Assembly (NCBI RefSeq): GCF_001667945.1
Contig: NZ_LZJK01000091.1
Span: 62,001-126,000, forward strand
Length of the DNA stretch: 64,000 bases
Direction: 5' to 3'
Origin: Mycolicibacter sinensis
GTDB lineage: Bacteria > Actinomycetota > Actinomycetes > Mycobacteriales > Mycobacteriaceae
The position numbers were made by a program, and so were the translations under genes. The notes under the pieces were generated by a model. It was given only the letters and a program-made list of their open reading frames with translations. It did no database searches and had not been told where the DNA came from. Below, piece after piece: positions 11,113 to 20,251 of this stretch. Within the stretch, counting starts at the first letter, position 1. Each line of letters starts with the position of its first letter.

Positions 11113-12446
11113 GCCACACCGCCGTGAGTTCCGTTGGGCACGAACATGCTCGCTTTCGGGTCGAACGGGCAGCCCCCGTCAAGATGGGCGATGTATTCGT
11201 CGCGGAAGTACTCGATCGACGACTTCACCGGCATCGCCGCACCATCGCCCAAGGCGCAGAAGGATTTTCCGAACAGCACGTCGGCGATGTCGAGCAAGGT
11301 GTCGAGGTCTTCGGGGGTGCCGCGGCCGGTCTCGAGTCGTTCGTAGATCGGGACCAGCCAATAGGTTCCCTCGCGACACGGTGTGCACTTGCCGCAAGAC
11401 TCGTGTTTGTAGAACTCCGACCACCGCTGGGCTGCGCGCACCACGCAGGTGGTTTCATCGAAGATCTGTAATGCCTTGGTGCCCAACATCGACCCGGCCG
11501 ACGCCATACCCTCGTAGTCCAGCGGGATGTCGAGGTGTTCTTCGGTCAGCAGCGGGGTCGACGACCCGCCCGGCGTCCAGAACTTCAACCGGTGCCCGTC
11601 GCGGATCCCGCCGGCGTAACCGAGCAGTTCGCGCAGCGTGATGCCCAGCGGGGCCTCGTATTGTCCGGGCCGGTTCACGTGCCCGGACAGCGAGTACAGG
11701 GTGAAGCCACGGGACTTCTCGGTGCCCATCGACCGGAACCACTCCACCCCGTTGCGCAGGATCGATGGCACGCTGGCGATGGATTCGACGTTGTTGACCA
11801 CGGTGGGCGAGGCGTAGAGCCCGGCCACCGCCGGGAACGGCGGCCGCAGTCGCGGCTGGCCCCGGTAGCCTTCCAACGAATCGATCAGCGCGGTCTCCTC
11901 GCCGCAGATGTAGGCGCCCGCCCCGGCGTGCACCGTAATGTCCAGGTCGAAGCCGCTGCCGTCGATGTCGGTGCCCAGCAGCCCGGCCGCGTAGGCCTCG
12001 GCGACCGCAGTCTGCAACCGCCGCACCACCGGCACCACCTCGCCGCGCACGTAGATGAAGGCCTGGTGCGCCCGGATCGCGTAGCAGCAGATGATCATCC
12101 CCTCGATGAGCACGTGCGGCGTGGCCATGAGCAGCGGCATGTCCTTGCAGGTGCCGGGTTCGGACTCGTCGGCGTTGACCAGCAGGTAATGCGGCTTGGC
12201 CGCGGCACCTTGGTCGCCTTGCGGGACGAACGACCACTTGGTTCCGGTGGAGAACCCGGCGCCGCCCCGGCCCCGCAGCCCGGAGTCCTTGACCAGGTCG
12301 ATGACCTCATCGGGCGTCATCGCCAACGCCTTGCGCATGCCGGCGTAGCCGTCGTGGCGGCGGTAGGTCGCAAGCGTCCACGACTCGGGTTCGTCCCAGT
12401 AACTGCTCAACACCGGCGTCAGCGGTGTGCCCCCGGCAAGTGTCAT
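11109..12446 (-). CDS. nuoF: NADH-quinone oxidoreductase subunit F (NADH/FMN-binding)
   Basis: A 445-residue catalytic subunit that oxidises NADH through FMN. The glycine-rich FMN/NADH-binding segment [16 protein letters not shown] is at about residues 57-71. The N3 [4Fe-4S] ligands Cys351, Cys354, Cys357 ([11 protein letters not shown]) and Cys397 are all present, and [12 protein letters not shown] lies at 91-102. The ATG at 12446 overlaps the nuoE stop by 4 nt, and the stop overlaps nuoG. Confidence 0.98.
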   Translation of the reverse strand: MTLAGGTPLTPVLSSYWDEPESWTLATYRRHDGYAGMRKALAMTPDEVIDLVKDSGLRGRGGAGFSTGTKWSFVPQGDQGAAAKPHYLLVNADESEPGTCKDMPLLMATPHVLIEGMIICCYAIRAHQAFIYVRGEVVPVVRRLQTAVAEAYAAGLLGTDIDGSGFDLDITVHAGAGAYICGEETALIDSLEGYRGQPRLRPPFPAVAGLYASPTVVNNVESIASVPSILRNGVEWFRSMGTEKSRGFTLYSLSGHVNRPGQYEAPLGITLRELLGYAGGIRDGHRLKFWTPGGSSTPLLTEEHLDIPLDYEGMASAGSMLGTKALQIFDETTCVVRAAQRWSEFYKHESCGKCTPCREGTYWLVPIYERLETGRGTPEDLDTLLDIADVLFGKSFCALGDGAAMPVKSSIEYFRDEYIAHLDGGCPFDPKASMFVPNGTHGGVA

Positions 12447-13270
12447 TGGCCGCCCCCACTGCCGCTGGTGCCGGGCTCCGGCGGGGTCATCCCGTGGTCG
12501 CGGGCGATCTGCAGGCCGGCCAGGGTCGCCGCGCCCGCACCGCCCTGGCCGTCATCGGCGCGTTCGTCGGGGAACCCGGCGAGAATCCGTTCGGTCTCGG
12601 CGAAGCTGCACAACGGCATCCCACGGGTGGGTCGCACTTGCTGGCCGTCGCGCAGCCTGTCGACGAGGTCGCGCGCCGATTCCGGGGTCTGGTTGTCGAA
12701 GAACTCCCAGTTGACCATCACCACCGGCGCGTAGTCGCACGCGGCGTTGCACTCGATGTGCTGCAGGGTGATCGCCCCGTCGGAGGTGGTCTGGTCATTG
12801 TCGACGCCCAGGTGTTGCTTGAGGCATGCGTAGATGGCGTCGCCGCCCATCACCGCGCACAGGGTGTTGGTGCAGACGCCGACCAGGTATTTGCCGGTCG
12901 GGTCACGCCGGTACATCGAGTAGAAGGACGCCACCCCGGCAACGTCGGCGCCGGTCATGCCGAGCGTGTCGGCGACGAACGCCAGGCCGGCCGGGGTGAC
13001 GTAGGAGTCCTCGGCCTGCACCAGATGCAGCAGCGGCAGGATCGCCGACCGCGGCTGCGGGTAGCGGGCGATGATCTCCTTGGCGTCGGCTTCCAGCCGG
13101 GCCCGCACCTCGTCGGAGTAGGCGTGCGGCGCATCGGGATGGTTGAACTGATTGGGTTCCTCCGGTGGCCGGCCCAACTGCAGGAAGACCCGCTTGCCGT
13201 CGGTTCCGGCGGTTGCCGGCATCAGCCGGCCGCGCCCCGTTTTGTTGTTCTGACCGTTCGTCTGGCTCAC
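12443..13270 (-). CDS. nuoE: NADH-quinone oxidoreductase subunit E, [2Fe-2S]
   Basis: A 275-residue thioredoxin-fold subunit. The N1a [2Fe-2S] ligands Cys133, Cys138, Cys174 and Cys178 appear in [11 protein letters not shown] and [10 protein letters not shown]. The open frame extends upstream into nuoD, but the GTG at 13270 (VSQTNG) overlaps the nuoD stop as GTGA and fits the family length. A variable 25-residue N-terminus and a Gly-rich C-terminal tail (TSGSGGGQ) flank the conserved core. Confidence 0.95.
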   Translation of the reverse strand: MSQTNGQNNKTGRGRLMPATAGTDGKRVFLQLGRPPEEPNQFNHPDAPHAYSDEVRARLEADAKEIIARYPQPRSAILPLLHLVQAEDSYVTPAGLAFVADTLGMTGADVAGVASFYSMYRRDPTGKYLVGVCTNTLCAVMGGDAIYACLKQHLGVDNDQTTSDGAITLQHIECNAACDYAPVVMVNWEFFDNQTPESARDLVDRLRDGQQVRPTRGMPLCSFAETERILAGFPDERADDGQGGAGAATLAGLQIARDHGMTPPEPGTSGSGGGQ

Positions 13271-14571
13271 CGGTCCACCCCGCCCATGACGGGGTCGATG
13301 CTGGCGACCGCGGCGATCACGTCGGCGATCAGCCCGCCCTCGCTCATGGCGGCGACGGCCTGCAGGTTGGTGAACGACGGGTCCCGGTAGTGCACCCGGT
13401 AGGGCCGGGTGCCGCCGTCTGAGACCATGTGCACCCCGAGCTCGCCGCGGGGCGACTCGACCGAGACGAACACCTGGCCCGGCGGCACCCACAGGTCCTC
13501 GGTGACCCGCTTGAAATGGTGGATCAGCCCCTCCATCGAGTGACCCATGATCCAGCCGATGTGTTCCTTGGAGTTGCCCTGCCCATCCGGGCCCACCGTC
13601 AGGTCACCCGGCCAGGCGATCTTGCGGTCCTCGATCATGACCGGGCCGGGCCGCAACTTATCCAGACATTGTTCGACGATTTTCAGTGACTCCTTGATCT
13701 CCGCGATGCGGATCAGGTAGCGGCCGTAGGCATCACAGCCGTCATCGGTGATCACATCGAATTCGTAGTCCTGATAGCCGCAATACGGTTCTTCTCGGCG
13801 GACGTCATAGGGCAGGCCGGTGGACCGCAGGACGGGACCGGTGATGCCCAGCGCCATGCATCCGGTCAGATCCAGGTAGCCCACGCCCTTGGTGCGGGCC
13901 TTCCAGATGTAGTTCTCGGTGAGCAGGTCTTCGATGTCCTTGAGCCGCTTGGGCATCAGGTCGAGGAAGTCGCGGATCTGGGGGATCACCTCGTTGGGCA
14001 GATCCACCGATACGCCGCCGGGACGGATGTATTGGTGGTTCATCCGCAGACCGGTGATCGCCTCGAAGATGTCGAGCACCAGCTCGCGTTCCCGGAAGCC
14101 GAACAGCATCACCGACAGCGCGCCGAGTTCCATGCCGCCGGTGGCCAACGCGACCAGGTGCGAGGAGATCCGGTTGAGTTCCATCATCAAGACCCGGATG
14201 ACGCTGGCGCGTTCGGGGATCTCATCGGTGACACCGAGCAGCTTCTCCACGCCGAGGCAGTAGGCGACCTCGTTGAAGAACGGCGACAGGTAGTCCATTC
14301 GGGTCACGAACGTGACGCCCTGTGTCCAATAGCGGGCCTCCAGGTTCTTCTCGATGCCGGTGTGCAGATAGCCGATGCCGCAACGGGCTTCGGTCACCGT
14401 CTCGCCGTCGAGTTCGAGAATCAGCCGCAGTACGCCGTGGGTCGACGGGTGCTGGGGACCCATGTTGACGACGATGCGTTCGCCGGGGTCGGCGGCCTTG
14501 GCCGCTTCGACCACCTGGTCCCATTCCTGCCCGCCGACGTTCAGGACGGTGCGAGGCGTCTCAGTGCTCAT
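13267..14571 (-). CDS. nuoD: NADH-quinone oxidoreductase subunit D (49 kDa-type)
   Basis: A 434-residue quinone-site subunit descended from the NiFe-hydrogenase large subunit. Clear family blocks are [52 protein letters not shown] and the C-terminal [21 protein letters not shown]...LQA. The ATG at 14571 ([10 protein letters not shown]) shares one base with the nuoC stop (TAATG). The longer upstream frame is only the nuoC region read in another phase. Confidence 0.97.
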   Translation of the reverse strand: MSTETPRTVLNVGGQEWDQVVEAAKAADPGERIVVNMGPQHPSTHGVLRLILELDGETVTEARCGIGYLHTGIEKNLEARYWTQGVTFVTRMDYLSPFFNEVAYCLGVEKLLGVTDEIPERASVIRVLMMELNRISSHLVALATGGMELGALSVMLFGFRERELVLDIFEAITGLRMNHQYIRPGGVSVDLPNEVIPQIRDFLDLMPKRLKDIEDLLTENYIWKARTKGVGYLDLTGCMALGITGPVLRSTGLPYDVRREEPYCGYQDYEFDVITDDGCDAYGRYLIRIAEIKESLKIVEQCLDKLRPGPVMIEDRKIAWPGDLTVGPDGQGNSKEHIGWIMGHSMEGLIHHFKRVTEDLWVPPGQVFVSVESPRGELGVHMVSDGGTRPYRVHYRDPSFTNLQAVAAMSEGGLIADVIAAVASIDPVMGGVDR

Positions 14572-15272
14572 TACTTGTAGGCCCTCCGCTGGTCTGGCGG
14601 CGGTATCTGCGCGCCCTTGTATTCGACCGGGATACCGCCCAACGGGTAGTCCTTGCGCTGCGGGTGGCCGTGCCAGTCGTCGGGCATCTCGATCCGGGTC
14701 AGCGAGGGGTGCCCGTCGAAGATGATCCCGAAGAAGTCGTAGGTCTCCCGCTCGTGCCAATCGGTCGTGGGATAGATCCCGTACAGCGAAGGAATATGCG
14801 GATCCGCATCCGGCGCAGCGACTTCCAGCCGGAGCCGACGGCCATGGGTGATGGACCGCAGTGGGTAGACCGCGTGCAGCTCGCGGTCGGTGTCGGCGGG
14901 GTAGTGCACGCCGGAGACCCCCAGGCTCAGCTCGAAGCGCAGGGCCGGTTCGTCGCGCAGCAGCTGGGCGACCGCGGGCAGCTGCGCCCGGTGGACATAC
15001 AGGGTGAGCTCGCCGCGGTAGACCACCACTTTCTCTACGGCGTCGGCGAATTCGATGCCTGCGCGTTGCAGCGCCGCGGTGAGGGTGTCCACGAGTTCGT
15101 CGAAGTATCCGCCGTAGGGCCGTGGAGTTTCACCGGGCAGCGCGGCCTCGGTCACCAGGCGTCCGTAGCCGGAGGTGTCGCCGGAGCCCGTCGCGCCGAA
15201 CAGGCCGCGGCGGACCCTGATCACGTCGTCGGAGTCGCCCCGGTCGTCACCGTCGACAGTGCCCTGACTCAC
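14571..15272 (-). CDS. nuoC: NADH-quinone oxidoreductase subunit C (30 kDa-type)
   Basis: A 233-residue peripheral-arm subunit that packs against NuoD. The signature ...[54 protein letters not shown] is complete. The start is taken as the GTG at 15272 (VSQGTVDG), which overlaps the nuoB stop by 4 nt; the frame stays open further upstream through nuoB but with no family similarity. The mycobacterial [15 protein letters not shown] segment follows the start. Confidence 0.96.
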   Translation of the reverse strand: MSQGTVDGDDRGDSDDVIRVRRGLFGATGSGDTSGYGRLVTEAALPGETPRPYGGYFDELVDTLTAALQRAGIEFADAVEKVVVYRGELTLYVHRAQLPAVAQLLRDEPALRFELSLGVSGVHYPADTDRELHAVYPLRSITHGRRLRLEVAAPDADPHIPSLYGIYPTTDWHERETYDFFGIIFDGHPSLTRIEMPDDWHGHPQRKDYPLGGIPVEYKGAQIPPPDQRRAYK

Positions 15273-15823
15273 CGCAGCAACCCCCTCATCTGCCAGGTGG
15301 ACGGGGCCGACAGGGCCGCCTCTTCGGTCGCGGTGATCACCTGCTCCCGGTTGGCGCCCAACGGCATCTCGCGAATCTTCTCGTGCAGCTTGAGGATTGC
15401 GTACATCAGCATCTCCGGCCGGGGCGGGCAGCCGGGCAGATAAATGTCGACGGGAACGACATGATCGACCCCCTGCACGATGGCGTAGTTGTTGAACATC
15501 CCGCCCGACGACGCGCACACGCCCATCGACAGCACCCACTTGGGCTCGACCATCTGGTCGTAGATCTGCCGCAGCACCGGCGCCATCTTCTGGCTGACCC
15601 GGCCCGCCACGATCATCAGGTCGGCCTGGCGCGGCGACGCCCGGAACACCTCCATCCCGAACCGGGAGATGTCGTAATCCGGCGCCATCGACGACATCAT
15701 CTCGATCGCGCAACAGGCCAGCCCGAAGGTCGCCGGCCACAGCGAGCCTTTGCGGAAATACCCGGCGAGGTTCTCCACGGTGGACAGCAGGAGACCACTC
15801 GGCAGCTGTTCTTCTAATCCCAT
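15269..15823 (-). CDS. nuoB: NADH-quinone oxidoreductase subunit B (PSST-type)
   Basis: A 184-residue subunit that holds the terminal N2 [4Fe-4S] cluster next to the quinone site. The tandem ligand pair Cys37-Cys38 ([11 protein letters not shown]) and the further ligands Cys103 ([11 protein letters not shown]) and Cys132 ([12 protein letters not shown]) are present. Its length equals that of the H37Rv protein. It is separated from nuoA by 22 nt and overlaps nuoC by 4 nt. Confidence 0.98.
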   Translation of the reverse strand: MGLEEQLPSGLLLSTVENLAGYFRKGSLWPATFGLACCAIEMMSSMAPDYDISRFGMEVFRASPRQADLMIVAGRVSQKMAPVLRQIYDQMVEPKWVLSMGVCASSGGMFNNYAIVQGVDHVVPVDIYLPGCPPRPEMLMYAILKLHEKIREMPLGANREQVITATEEAALSAPSTWQMRGLLR

Positions 15824-15845
15824 TGTTTAGGCCCGCCTACTCCAC

Positions 15846-16223
15846 TCAATCCCAGTTCAGGCCGCCGCGCCGCCAGACGTAGGCGTAGGCGACGAAGACG
15901 ACGGCGGCGAACAGCACCATTTCGATGAGGGCGAACACCCCGAGGCCGTCGAAGGCGACCGCCCAGGGGTAGAGGAAAACGATTTCGATGTCGAAAACGA
16001 TGAACAGCATCGCGGTCAGGTAATACTTCACCGGGAACCGCTGACCGGGCGGGGCGTGCGGCCCGCTCACCGGCTGGTCGGTGGGTTCGATACCGCACTC
16101 GTAGGCTTCCAGCTTCGACCGGTTATAGCGCGAGGGGCCGACCAGCGAGGCTATGACCACGGAAAATACCGCGAAACCGGCGGCGAGCGCGGCGAGCACC
16201 AGGATCGGCATATACAGGTTCAT
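15846..16223 (-). CDS. nuoA: NADH-quinone oxidoreductase subunit A
   Basis: A 125-residue, three-helix membrane subunit and the first gene of the operon. The core matches the family: YECGIEPTDQP...FPVKYYLTAMLFIVFDIEIVFLYPWAVAF, with the conserved acidic residues in the second helix. The ATG is at 16223, with a GGAAGGGAA stretch about 15 bases upstream. The 220-nt space before it must hold the operon promoter. Confidence 0.97.
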   Translation of the reverse strand: MNLYMPILVLAALAAGFAVFSVVIASLVGPSRYNRSKLEAYECGIEPTDQPVSGPHAPPGQRFPVKYYLTAMLFIVFDIEIVFLYPWAVAFDGLGVFALIEMVLFAAVVFVAYAYVWRRGGLNWD

Positions 16224-16443
16224 GCTCAGTGACGTAGTTCCCTTCCGGGCGTCGATGTGAGTTCAGGCACAGCCTAGCCCGCGTCAACCGGGAGGTCGGG
16301 AAGAATCCGAAATTGACGGCAACTGTGACCGGCGTCACGCGCTGCAGCGGTCAACGGCCACAGCGTAATTCGCTTCTGAGGGCGCCCTAACCCGGCGGTT
16401 CAGCGAGGCTCGACGGAGGAGAGGCGAAGCTGGGGCCGCCGCG
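16224..16443 (-). promoter_or_regulatory. nuo operon upstream region
   Basis: This 220-nt stretch lies between the nuoA start and the receiver-protein stop and holds no gene. On the minus strand a TAGGCT hexamer (plus-strand 16271-16276) lies about 47 nt before the nuoA ATG and could be a -10 element, but no well-spaced -35 is seen. A TTGACG (16282-16287) lies only five bases away and is wrongly spaced. Promoter assignment is inference. Confidence 0.35.
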
Positions 16444-16866
16444 CTAACTGGGTGTCGGCGTGCGCAGCAGACCCAGCACCGCGCGGCTCAGGGCCATGGG
16501 GTCCAGCGGGTGTGCCAGCGCGGCGTCGGCATGCGACCATTTCGCCAGCCAGACGTCGTCGGCGCGGCCGGTCAGGACCACGATCGGCGGGCAGGGCGTG
16601 ATCTCGTCCTTGAGCTGTTTGCAGATGCCCATCCCGCCGGCCGGAGTGGCCTCCCCGTCCAGGATGGCGAGGTCGATTCCGCCGGCGTCCATCTGCCGGA
16701 TCACCACCGGTTCCGTCGCGACCTCGACATAACTCAGCTCCGGCAGATCCGGGTGCAGGTGTGTGCCCAACGCGGTCATGACCCGGGCGCGGGTCGCGGC
16801 GTCGTCACTGTAGACCAGGATCCGCAGCGCCTGGAGGGCAGACGTGGAAGACGTGGAGTCAGACAC
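16444..16866 (-). CDS. receiver-domain protein, Rv3143 type
   Basis: A 140-residue single-domain protein with a CheY-like receiver fold. The acidic pocket Asp21-Asp22, the phospho-acceptor position Asp70 (LAILDGEA) and Thr99 (VVLTGRAD) are present. The usually invariant lysine before the final Pro is replaced: the sequence reads ALAHPLDP, with His119 where Lys is expected. There is no output domain and no adjacent histidine kinase. The same type of gene sits beside nuo in H37Rv (Rv3143), so a link to respiration is possible but unproven. It starts at GTG 16866. Confidence 0.85.
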   Translation of the reverse strand: MSDSTSSTSALQALRILVYSDDAATRARVMTALGTHLHPDLPELSYVEVATEPVVIRQMDAGGIDLAILDGEATPAGGMGICKQLKDEITPCPPIVVLTGRADDVWLAKWSHADAALAHPLDPMALSRAVLGLLRTPTPS

Positions 16867-16953
16867 GGTGCAGATGCTACTGCCCGGGTGGCGCCCACAG
16901 AGCAGCTTTGGCGGACGACCGTCGAAGTGACTGTCGCGCAGTGACTCTAACCC

Positions 16954-17289
16954 TCAGCGGTCGTATCCGGGGTGGTCGATCGCCAGCCGGTGCCGCACCA
17001 GGGCATACAGGCAATCGGTGAGCGCATCGGGCCGGTCGTCGAACTCACCGGCCCGGATGGTGGCGGCCAGCGCTGCTTCGTCGGCGAAACCCAATCCGGC
17101 CAGCGCCTGGGCCGCGGCGCCACTCGCGGCGTCGCGTAACTCCCGTTCGACGATGCGCAGCGCGTTGGCGGCCACCCGGGCGTGGAAGTTGACCTGGCCT
17201 TCGGTGGCAGCGCGGATATCGGTGTCGAGGAACTCGGCGACCGCGGCGACGAGCTCGGCGGCGGTGGGCCGGCGGCCCCCGGCGGTCAC
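16954..17289 (-). CDS. DUF6285-type protein
   Basis: A 111-residue, Ala-rich helical protein (RPTAAELVAAVAEFLDTDI...GQVNFHARVAANALRIVEREL...RPDALTDCLYALVRHRLAIDHPGY). It resembles the DUF6285 family, which commonly follows an APH-like kinase and an acyl-CoA dehydrogenase in actinobacteria, as here. The GTG at 17289 overlaps the kinase stop as GTGA, so the pair is translationally coupled. Function is unknown. A much longer open frame running upstream in the same phase is a high-GC artefact over the kinase gene. Confidence 0.8.
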   Translation of the reverse strand: MTAGGRRPTAAELVAAVAEFLDTDIRAATEGQVNFHARVAANALRIVERELRDAASGAAAQALAGLGFADEAALAATIRAGEFDDRPDALTDCLYALVRHRLAIDHPGYDR

Positions 17290-18269
17290 GGCCAGACCCC
17301 GTCGAGCAGGCGCAGCAGATCCCACTCCGTCTCGCTGACCCGCCGGCCGATGGTCGCCAGCTCCACCGAGCGCGCCTGCCCGCTCAGATGCCGCTCGGCC
17401 TGGTAGCGGCAGATGATTCCCCACCGCAGGGTGCCCAGCAGTAGCCACCACTCGAACCGCCGGCGGTCGACCACCGTACCGGCGGCCCCCTCGTAGGCGG
17501 CCAGCAACGCCTCGATCGCCCCGAGTCCGCCGGCGGCGCGGTCGGCCGGCGCACCGAACCGCCACGCCCGCAGGCAGAACCAGGCCAGGTCCTCGCAGCC
17601 GTCGCCGAGGTGTACCAGCTCCCAGTCCAGCACGGCCGCCAGCCCGGTGTCGTCGACGATCAGGTTGCCCATCCGGAAGTCGCCATGCACCAGCTGCGGC
17701 CGCACCGCCGGGGGGCGGTGGGCGGCCAGCCAGCGAAACGCCCACTCGAAGGTTGCGGTGGTGTCGTGCATCGCGTCCAGCTGGAGGCGGCAGGCGGTGA
17801 GCTGGTCGTCGGCGCTGAGCGCGATGCCTGCCGGGTCGGCCCGGTGGATGGCGGCCAGGGCCTGCGCGCATTGGTGCAGCAGGACCGCGCGTCCAGTGTC
17901 GTCGAGCCGGCGATCGATGCGCCGCACCACCGTTTCGCCCGGGATCGCATCGCAGATCAGGAACGGATTTCCCAGTGCCTCAGCAGAATTGTCGGCGATC
18001 AGGACGGTCGGTACCGGGGCGCCGGCGTCGCGGGCGGCGCGCTGTGCGTGCGCTTCCAACTCCATGCTGGCATGCAGCTCATCGGGCGGCCCGGTGCGCA
18101 GGATCAAGGCGCGAGGCCCCGCTGCTTCCCCGGTCTTCACGACGGCGTCAAATGCCCAGGTTGTCCTGCTGGCGCCGCCGGTCAGGGCCCGCAGGCCCTC
18201 GACGGCGACCGGACCCAGCACCGGCGCCAGCACCCGGGCCAGCCGGGCCGACAGTTGCTCGGTCTTCAC
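17286..18269 (-). CDS. APH/choline-kinase-like phosphotransferase associated with acyl-CoA dehydrogenases
   Basis: A 327-residue kinase-fold protein. The catalytic loop LVHGDFRMGNLIVDD (Brenner-type HxD...N) and the metal-binding VLDWELVHLGD are complete, and the N-terminal half carries the glycine-rich GGASRTTWAFD strand. Members next to acyl-CoA dehydrogenases probably phosphorylate a pathway alcohol or hydroxyacid rather than an antibiotic. Two in-frame GTGs (18272, 18269) exist; the second has the better spacing from AGGAGG. The gene is separated from the upstream dehydrogenase by a 21-bp hairpin and coupled to DUF6285 downstream. Confidence 0.85.
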   Translation of the reverse strand: MKTEQLSARLARVLAPVLGPVAVEGLRALTGGASRTTWAFDAVVKTGEAAGPRALILRTGPPDELHASMELEAHAQRAARDAGAPVPTVLIADNSAEALGNPFLICDAIPGETVVRRIDRRLDDTGRAVLLHQCAQALAAIHRADPAGIALSADDQLTACRLQLDAMHDTTATFEWAFRWLAAHRPPAVRPQLVHGDFRMGNLIVDDTGLAAVLDWELVHLGDGCEDLAWFCLRAWRFGAPADRAAGGLGAIEALLAAYEGAAGTVVDRRRFEWWLLLGTLRWGIICRYQAERHLSGQARSVELATIGRRVSETEWDLLRLLDGVWP

Positions 18270-18300
18270 CACTGCCTCCTGTTCGCCTCATGCGTGGAGT

Positions 18301-18347
18301 GTGCGGTTTGGTACGCGACACGCCGGGTGTCGCGTACCAAACCGCAC
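18301..18347. terminator. 21-bp perfect hairpin within the operon (repeat copy A)
   Basis: Arms at 18301-18321 and 18327-18347 are perfectly complementary (GTGCGGTTTGG... pairing with ...CCAAACCGCAC) around a 5-nt loop. It lies between the acyl-CoA dehydrogenase stop (18367) and the kinase start. No U-tract follows on the minus strand, so it may slow or attenuate transcription, or protect mRNA ends, rather than be a classic intrinsic terminator. It shares a core with the hairpin at 54284-54343. Confidence 0.7.
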
Positions 18348-18366
18348 CCTGGGCAGGAGCGACGGC

Positions 18367-19608
18367 TCATCGCCGGCGGTCGAATCCGAACAGTCGCTGC
18401 GCGACCCGGCGGATCTGGATCTCCTCGGCGCCCTCGGTGATCCGGTAGCGGCGGTGGTGCCGGTAGATGTGCTCGAACGGCTCGTGGCGGGTGTAGCCGA
18501 TCCCGCCGAAGGTCTGGATGGCCTGGTCGGCGGCGTCGCACACCAGCCGGTTGGCGCGGTAGTTGGCCATCGACACCTTGTCGGAGACCTCCAGGTGATG
18601 GTCGCGGTCCAGATGCCAAGCCGCGTAGTACACCAGCAGTCGCACCATCTGGGCCTCGGTGGCCAGCTCGGCCAACGGCCACTGCACGGCCTGGTTGACC
18701 GACAGCGGCTTGCCGAAGACCACCCGTTGGGTGGCATATTCGGCGGCCCGGTCGATGCAGTACTGCGCGGCACCCAGACTGGAGGCCGCTTGGCGGATCC
18801 GGTTCTCGTGCAGGAAGGTCTGGGCCACCTCCAGGCCGTGGTCCACCTCGCCGAGTATTGCGTCGTCGGGTACCCGGACGTCGGTGAGCTCGACCTCGCC
18901 GTGATCGGTGGGCATATTGAACGTCCACCAGTAGAACGGCACATTGAAGCCCGGTGTGTCGGTGGGCACCAGGAACGCGGTGATGCCGCGCGCCGAGCCG
19001 GGGTCACCGGACGTGCGCGCGAAGACCAAGTCGTGGGTGGCTCGATGTACCCCGGTGTTGAACCGCTTGGCGCCGTTGATCACCCAGCCACCGTCGGCGG
19101 GTTCGGCGCGGGTTTCCATCCAGGTCGCATCCGAGCCGTGCGCCGGTTCGGTGAGGCCGAACGCCATTGACCGCTCACCGGTGATGAGGGCTTGCGACCA
19201 CACCCGGCGCTGCTCGTCGGTGCCGAACCGCTCCATCATGATCACCTGCGGGAAGTTCCCGACGATCGACGACTCGTCCTGGAGGTCGTTGTGCAGGCCG
19301 AGTCCCTTGTGTGCCAGATGTTCCCGGATCACCGCCATGTCGAGGTTGGTTCCGTCGCGACCACCCAGCGACGACGGCAGGCCGTAGCGCAGCCAGCCCG
19401 CCGCGTCGGCTCGCCGGCGCATCTCGGCGAGCAACTCCTCCCAGTCCCGGTTCGGGACACCGCCGTTGCTGACGTCGGTGCGGGCAAACTCCCGGCGGTG
19501 GTCGAAGTACTGCATGTTCTCGGCCTGCAGCGGGGCGATCTCGCGCTCGATGAAGTCGTCCATCTCGGCCAATAGCGCCGGAAGATGTTCGGGCAGTGTG
19601 AAATCCAT
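18367..19608 (-). CDS. acyl-CoA dehydrogenase
   Basis: A 413-residue FAD enzyme of the acyl-CoA dehydrogenase family that introduces an alpha-beta double bond into acyl-CoA. Typical blocks are FGLTEPAHGSDATWMETRAEPADGGWVINGAKRFNTGVHRA (FAD/substrate signature), RIRQAASSLGAAQYCIDRAAEYATQRVVFGKPLSVNQAVQW, and the C-terminal QTFGGIGYTRHEPFEHIYRHHRRYRITEGAEEIQIRRVAQRLFG. The ATG at 19608 follows AAAGGATG. It sits 20 nt after a TetR gene in a catabolic operon; the acyl substrate is unknown. Confidence 0.9.
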   Translation of the reverse strand: MDFTLPEHLPALLAEMDDFIEREIAPLQAENMQYFDHRREFARTDVSNGGVPNRDWEELLAEMRRRADAAGWLRYGLPSSLGGRDGTNLDMAVIREHLAHKGLGLHNDLQDESSIVGNFPQVIMMERFGTDEQRRVWSQALITGERSMAFGLTEPAHGSDATWMETRAEPADGGWVINGAKRFNTGVHRATHDLVFARTSGDPGSARGITAFLVPTDTPGFNVPFYWWTFNMPTDHGEVELTDVRVPDDAILGEVDHGLEVAQTFLHENRIRQAASSLGAAQYCIDRAAEYATQRVVFGKPLSVNQAVQWPLAELATEAQMVRLLVYYAAWHLDRDHHLEVSDKVSMANYRANRLVCDAADQAIQTFGGIGYTRHEPFEHIYRHHRRYRITEGAEEIQIRRVAQRLFGFDRRR

Positions 19609-19628
19609 GGCACATCCTTTGTCGGTGG

Positions 19629-20243
19629 TCAGCAGCCGTACAGGGTCTTCCTCCAGATCGTCGACAACGTCGCGACGGCGTCATGATCGCTGATTCGCCA
19701 GCCCGGTCCGGACGGACCGACGAAGACGACGGTGAAGTTCTCGAACAGCAGCGCGATCGCCGCCGCGATGTGGTCGGGATCGAGGTCGAGGCCGTGGCCC
19801 TGCTGCTGGGCGCGCCGAACCGAGGCGGCGACGATCTCCATGCCGAACCGGCGGAATTCGTTTTGCAGGGCGGCGAATCGCTGGTTGGTGGCCGCGAGCT
19901 GCGCGACGGCGATCATGACGCCGATGTTCTGTTTGAACATGCTCCAGTAACCGCTGACCACCGACGTGAAGAACTCGGTGTCCTGCGCGGAGTCCGGCAG
20001 TCGCATTTTCAGCCTGGAGGGCTCGACCACGTCGGACAGAAACGACTCGGCCAGCGCGGCAAGCAGGTCTTCCTTGTCCTGGAAATACCGGTACAGCACG
20101 GCCGGGGACTTGCCGGCCGCCGACGTGATATCGGCCAGCGTGGTGCCGTGAAAGCCGCGTTCGGCGAACAGTTCCCGAGCGGCCTGCTCGATCGCCTGCC
20201 GGGTTTGGCGGCCTTTTGAGCTGAGCTCACGCTGGTTGGACAT
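19629..20243 (-). CDS. TetR-family transcriptional regulator
   Basis: A 204-residue regulator with an N-terminal helix-turn-helix (QAARELFAERGFHGTTLADITSAAGKSPAVLYRYFQDKEDLLAAL, about residues 19-65) and a divergent ligand-binding C-terminal domain. It lies inside the minus-strand catabolic operon, 8 nt after the HMG-CoA-lyase-like gene and 20 nt before the dehydrogenase. It therefore probably regulates this operon and itself. The inverted repeat at 24676-24693 ahead of the first gene is a candidate operator. Confidence 0.92.
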   Translation of the reverse strand: MSNQRELSSKGRQTRQAIEQAARELFAERGFHGTTLADITSAAGKSPAVLYRYFQDKEDLLAALAESFLSDVVEPSRLKMRLPDSAQDTEFFTSVVSGYWSMFKQNIGVMIAVAQLAATNQRFAALQNEFRRFGMEIVAASVRRAQQQGHGLDLDPDHIAAAIALLFENFTVVFVGPSGPGWRISDHDAVATLSTIWRKTLYGC

Positions 20244-20251
20244 CGGGACGT

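Noticed and set aside
16954-17871. A 305-codon minus-strand frame that would make DUF6285 much longer
   Set aside because: The extra N-terminal part is Arg/Gly-rich shadow of the kinase gene; the GTG at 17289 overlaps the kinase stop and fits the family.
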